In this document: positions 60,744-64,000 of the stretch, one piece after another
Position numbering within the stretch: the first letter of the stretch is position 1
Layout of the letters: each line of letters opens with the position of its first letter
From: Riptortus pedestris
Lineage: Eukaryota; Arthropoda; Insecta; Hemiptera; Alydidae
DNA: 64,000 nt
Assembly (NCBI GenBank): GCA_019009955.1
Contig: CM032232.1
Location: forward strand, 54,507,501 to 54,571,500
Direction of reading: 5' to 3'
Program-made: the position numbers and the translations under genes
Notes under the pieces: model-generated
What the model was told of the DNA's origin: nothing
Seen by the model: the letters and a program-made list of their open reading frames with translations, nothing else
The model's database searches: none

Positions 60744-61670
60744 GTCCGTCACTCAGATCTCCAAAAATTAAGCAGATTTCCCTCGTGTTGGTTTAACACA
60801 CTAGTGATATCTCATCATAAATTCCCTACCTTTAAAAAAAAATCGGATGAACAAAAGGGTGGGTTTACAGAAGGTTAAAAAATAGGGAAAGCAAGAATAA
60901 CTTGCTTACACTTTAACTACGAATACACGTGTACAGATCAATTGTAGAGAACCAATAGTTTAACAAAATTGGTTCTTTGACATTTTTCAACCCATCTCGT
61001 ATTAACGGAGATATTTTGAATTTTCTATTCGCCTCCCTCTCAACCCCTCCATTCCCTGGTACGATTTCAGCCATCATCGAATATTATTATTGGTCCTGAC
61101 TGTAATGATCAAATATCAAAACTTTACGCTATAGATGAAATAAAAATTTCCGAGTCTTGAGGTAAAACCTTAATTGGTCATCACAAAACGTTTTTGCACA
61201 TATCTCATCTATTCCAGATCTTTTGAAAACAATAGTTGGTATTTAAGCTTCAAATAAGACGTTCATGATATATTTGTTTATTGTTTAAGTGGGATTACTA
61301 ATGGTTTATTGAAGGCTGAAAACTAAAAATTGCACATATCTTGATTAATATTTAAGCTAGAGAAAACATTTATATAACAACATTACCATCTCACATGGTA
61401 AACCTAGAGTGGCGAGTTCTATTCTTGCCTGGGCAAAGGAAATTATTTAGTAACGAAAGCCATTAAATAACATCCTAAGTCCCACCCTGGTTAGAAAAGG
61501 GTGGTAACCTGTAGATAACCCGTCCCACTTAGCCTGAGTTGCAAAAAGTGGACGTTAGTAAATAATAATAATAATAACAACATTAATAGTAAATTAAAAT
61601 TGCAATAAGATTGCTCCTACATAACTTTTTTATATGACGTATATGAACGGATATATTTCTGATTTTCGAA
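60744..61670 (+). repeat. Family A copy 23, type III, split by a SINE
   Basis: GTCCGTCACTCAG, TTAAGCAGATTTCCCTCGTG, CACTAGTGATATCTCATCAT (type III head), two tandem body modules. It is interrupted at 61386-61573 and continues ATAGTAAATTAAAATTGCAA and TAAGATTGCTCCTA. Confidence 0.75.
61386..61573 (+). mobile_element. tRNA-like SINE, copy 6, 5'-truncated
   Basis: It starts within the head (CCATCTCACATGGTAAACC) and has box B GGCGAGTTCTATTCTTGCC, the body and the (AAT)n tail. A perfect 12-bp duplication, ATAACAACATTA, lies at 61374-61385 and 61574-61585, inside family A sequence. Confidence 0.92.
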
Positions 61671-61679
61671 ATTGATCTC

Positions 61680-61880
61680 GCCGCCCGTTTGTAAAAGCGG
61701 CCTAGCTCACCCGACAGCTTAGTTTGCTCCCAGTTCTTTTCTAGTGAATAAGAGTACGTTCAGTGTAGCTTCAGTGAGCAGTGCATTGTTTTATGTGAAG
61801 ATCAGTGAAGTGCCGTGCTTATGTGAAAAGCAGTGCAGTGATGAAGATCATTTTCCAAACTACTGTTTGTGAATAAAAAA
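61680..61880 (+). other. GC-richer patch resembling a transcript 5' end
   Basis: GTAAAAGCGGCCTAGCTCAC, then repeated TCAGTG/CAGTG phrases (TTCAGTGTAGCTTCAGTGAG and CAGTGCATTG), as in arthropod initiator-containing leaders or LINE 5' ends. No following open frame. Function unknown. Confidence 0.25.
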
Positions 61881-62599
61881 AATCACTTATTTTACAAATT
61901 AATATAACAAAAAATCATGAAAAAAAGATACAGAATACTCTTTAAAAATGCCAATTACCCACAGAAATATTTCGAGAAAAGTGAATCATTATTTGGAAAA
62001 AAATTCTTTACCACACGCCCGAATCTATTATATTGAATAAAATAATAGAACAAAAAAAATGTATTTGTTAAAAAATAAATTAACGAATTTTACGGTTTTA
62101 GAATATTTTCCTAAACATGATGAATGCTATAAAAATGATTCATTCTAATATAAATCTCCAAATTATTTGTCACAATAATCGATCCAAAAATAATTGTTGA
62201 GTTATTTCGTCTATTTATGTCGGAGATAAGTTTTAATGATTTGTAAACCATGCCATTCTTTAGTAATTTACGATTTATAAAGAACCATTTCATTAAATTG
62301 ATGTTATATATTTAAAGTGTTATTAAGATTCACATCATTATTTTATTTAATATAATTATTTTACTGTTTGATATTGAACATTTTATTCATTTAATTGTAC
62401 TTTTTTTTATTAATGTACAACCTAGGTATTACAATTTAAGTTAGCTATGTTTGTGTATGGAAGGAAATCAAAATTATCTACCTAATATTAGTAATTTGAT
62501 TCTAGCAAACCAAATTATTTTTTGAAACTATTGTAGCATTTATTGGAAATCAAATTCATTAAATTTTATTTTCAAACGTTGTTTACGGAAATGAGCAGG
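61881..62599. other. AT-rich interval with no recognised feature
   Basis: Very AT-rich, homopolymer-laden sequence; nothing recognisable. Confidence 0.4.
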
Positions 62600-62950
62600 A
62601 AGATTTTATGAATTTAACTAAGGATACATTGGCATTAGGTTTCAAATGCTCTAAGATTTTATTGTATCTAAAGGTGCAAATTTCTGAGATTACATTCTAC
62701 ACAAGGTTACAGTGATCAAAGTGTACGAAGTACCTAAAGTTACTACGTTTTAAGGCTACATTTTACATAAATGTATAGTGCTCTAAGACTACATTTTGCT
62801 TAAGTGTAATTGTAATTAAGGTTGCAAGGCTGCCAAGGTCTACGGTTGCATTGAACCTGAGGTAATAGTTTTCTAATGTTGCATTGTAGCTAAGAAAAAA
62901 ATGTACTAAGGTTATATACGTTACCTAAGATTTACAGTGTTGAAAGTTTA
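62600..62950. repeat. Degenerate minisatellite, CTAAGGTTACATTGTA-like units
   Basis: Irregularly spaced variants: ACAAGGTTACAGTGATC, TAAGGCTACATTTTACATA, CTAAGACTACATTTTGCTTA, TAAGGTTGCAAGG, AATGTTGCATTGTAGCTAAG, ACTAAGGTTATATACGTTAC. The consensus is inferred by eye. Confidence 0.5.
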
Positions 62951-62987
62951 CTTTGTAACAATTGATAAATTCAGTAAAAGAATATTC

Positions 62988-63210
62988 GGGGCTCAGGTTA
63001 GCCATGTGAGTTAAAGCGTTGACCTTAATCTCATATGGCAGTCCTAGAGTGGCGAGTTCTCGCGTGGGCAATATGAATTTATTTAGTGACGGAATTCATT
63101 AAACAAAATCCTGAGTCCCACCCTGGCTAGGAAAGGGTGGTAGCCTGTAGATAACATGTCCTAATTAATCTTAGTTGCAAAAAGTGGTCGTTTATAAATA
63201 ATTTAAATTT
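62988..63210 (+). mobile_element. tRNA-like SINE, copy 7
   Basis: GGGGCTCAGGTTAGCCATG, a shortened box B (GGCGAGTTCTCGCG, about 5 bp lost), GTCCCACCCTGGCTAGG, GGTGGTAGCCTGTAGATAAC, TTGCAAAAAGTGG. A perfect duplication, TAAAAGAATATTC, lies at 62975-62987 and 63210-63222 (one base shared with the tail). Confidence 0.9.
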
Positions 63211-63222
63211 AAAAGAATATTC

Positions 63223-63873
63223 CTGCACATACCATTAGCATTTTTGCTTTAAAGACGGACAAGAAAGGTGTCCGAACTCTTTGGACAAAAAATATACTCA
63301 AAATTTTTAAAAGATTTACAGGAGGAGAGGAGGGGACTCAGAGAACCGTTATTCAAAATATCTCTAGGAGTCTGAATCAGATAGAAAAAGGTTTTTTTTA
63401 AACAACTGTATTAACAAAGTTATAAACTGCAATTGTTACTCTGCTTATTTTTCACTTAACTCTTTCTTATTTGTTTCAGCTTTCACTTAACCCCCACTCC
63501 TACTTATGTGATTTTCACTTAAAGCAACATTGTACCTTAGTATGTATGTTCATCTTCAATCTCAAGTCGTGTTTACACGGGCTTATTAAAAATAAATAAG
63601 AAATAGAATTTCTTATATCATCAGCTTGTTGTAAATATGCTATGATTATACAACCCCTGAGAAACAGACTTTTATGCTCACAACTTGTGTTATCCTCTTG
63701 ACTATTTATGAACAAATGGCTAACTGGGATATTGTCAATTATGTGTAGTCATGTATATTCCATGCATTCAATATAAGAAGTAATAACGTGGTTAATAAAT
63801 TTATATTTTAATATGATTTCATGTTTTGAATGTGGTATTTAAATATTTATTGTATTAGTTAGTAAGTGTATAC
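63223..63873. other. Intron-edge interval with no recognised feature
   Basis: AT-rich sequence leading to the splice donor at 63873. Diverged family A-like phrases (TCAAAATATCTCTAGGAG) occur near 63353. Confidence 0.4.
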
Positions 63874-63976
63874 CTAGTGAGAAGGTGACTCCAGTCCAGG
63901 CAGACTTGATGTAGGTGTAGATGCGGCCCAGAAGCGGGGCCTTCCTCTCAGCCTTCGGGGCTTCTCCATCTCCCAT
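63874..63976 (-). CDS. Candidate N-terminal coding exon, probably of the same KChIP gene
   Basis: On the minus strand, an ATG at 63976-63974 opens a frame of 34 codons, MGDGEAPKAERKAPLLGRIY then TYIKSAWTGVTFSL, and stops being exonic at CTAG|GTATAC (donor at 63873-63872). The DNA is GC-rich, unlike the AT-rich sequence beside it, and the frame has no stop. The exon ends with one extra G (phase 1). The KChIP exon at 15638 begins with AT, so splicing gives GAT (Asp) and keeps the frame. KChIP genes are known for variable N-terminal exons spliced to a common core, often with a basic/hydrophobic stretch, which this resembles. I do not recognise the peptide itself, so the join is inference. Upstream, TTGCAG at about 63986 could be an acceptor, in which case the exon extends further. 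An overlapping out-of-frame ATG also lies upstream. Another gene's exon is possible. Confidence 0.6.
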
Positions 63977-64000
63977 CACCTCCCATCTGCAACATCGCCT

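Overview
The window looks like AT-rich, repeat-dense DNA from an animal, most likely an arthropod: mariner, piggyBac, hAT and Crypton-like DNA transposons, jockey-like LINE tails, a tRNA-like SINE, and GT-AG introns with pyrimidine-rich acceptors. The species cannot be named from the sequence. No bacterial operon, rRNA gene, true tRNA gene or CRISPR array was seen.

Only one host gene is well supported, and it lies on the minus strand. A 195-nt exon at 15444-15638, with proper splice signals on both sides, encodes the N-terminal part of a Kv channel-interacting protein (KChIP, neuronal calcium sensor family). At the right edge, 63874-63976 (minus) encodes a 34-codon, ATG-initiated, GC-rich exon ending in a GT donor. 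It ends in phase 1 and the KChIP exon begins with the two bases that complete the codon (G+AT = Asp), so I infer that both belong to one gene. If so, 15639-63873 is a single intron of about 48.2 kb, and nearly everything else here is intronic or flanking transposon debris. I did not find later KChIP exons (EF-hands 2-4) at lower coordinates.

The dominant repeat, called family A here, has at least 20 recognisable copies on both strands. It starts with GTCCGTCACGCAGG, carries an inner AGCAGATTTCCC motif, has a conserved body and usually a (TA)n core, and ends in a TTTCCCTTAAGGGAAA hairpin followed by CTGCTAA. It has no coding capacity and no evident target-site duplication. The architecture resembles non-autonomous Helitron/Helentron elements (HINE/DINE-1 type). 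It comes in three head types. A second family is a tRNA-like SINE with a (AAT)n tail, seven copies, four with clear 12-13 bp target-site duplications and a fifth with a near-perfect one.

Layout. 1-905: integrase C-terminal fragment inside an array of TTTACC/GGTAAA palindromes. 1945-7480: family A copies, a LINE tail and a 137-bp direct duplication. 8073-10583: full-length but dead piggyBac. 11423-11644: SINE. 15444-15638: KChIP exon. 16003-20536: family A debris and a Crypton-like deletion derivative (19202-20151). 21556-22315: hAT tail and a 375-bp (GA)n tract. 22316-28400: AT-rich with little recognisable. 28405-39000: family A and SINE copies. 39923-40947: Helitron carrying a SINE. 41610-43170: 95-bp satellite. 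43205-46897: mariner split by family A, then two more family A copies, one with a mariner piece in its core. 47989-48209: LINE tail. 51646-52413: deleted piggyBac. 52614-54604: family A split by a hAT element. 54606-54900: LINE RNase H remnant. 56207-63210: SINEs, family A and a degenerate minisatellite. 63874-64000: candidate first coding exon.

The elements do not cooperate as a system. Their value lies in nested, datable insertions and in matched autonomous/deleted pairs.
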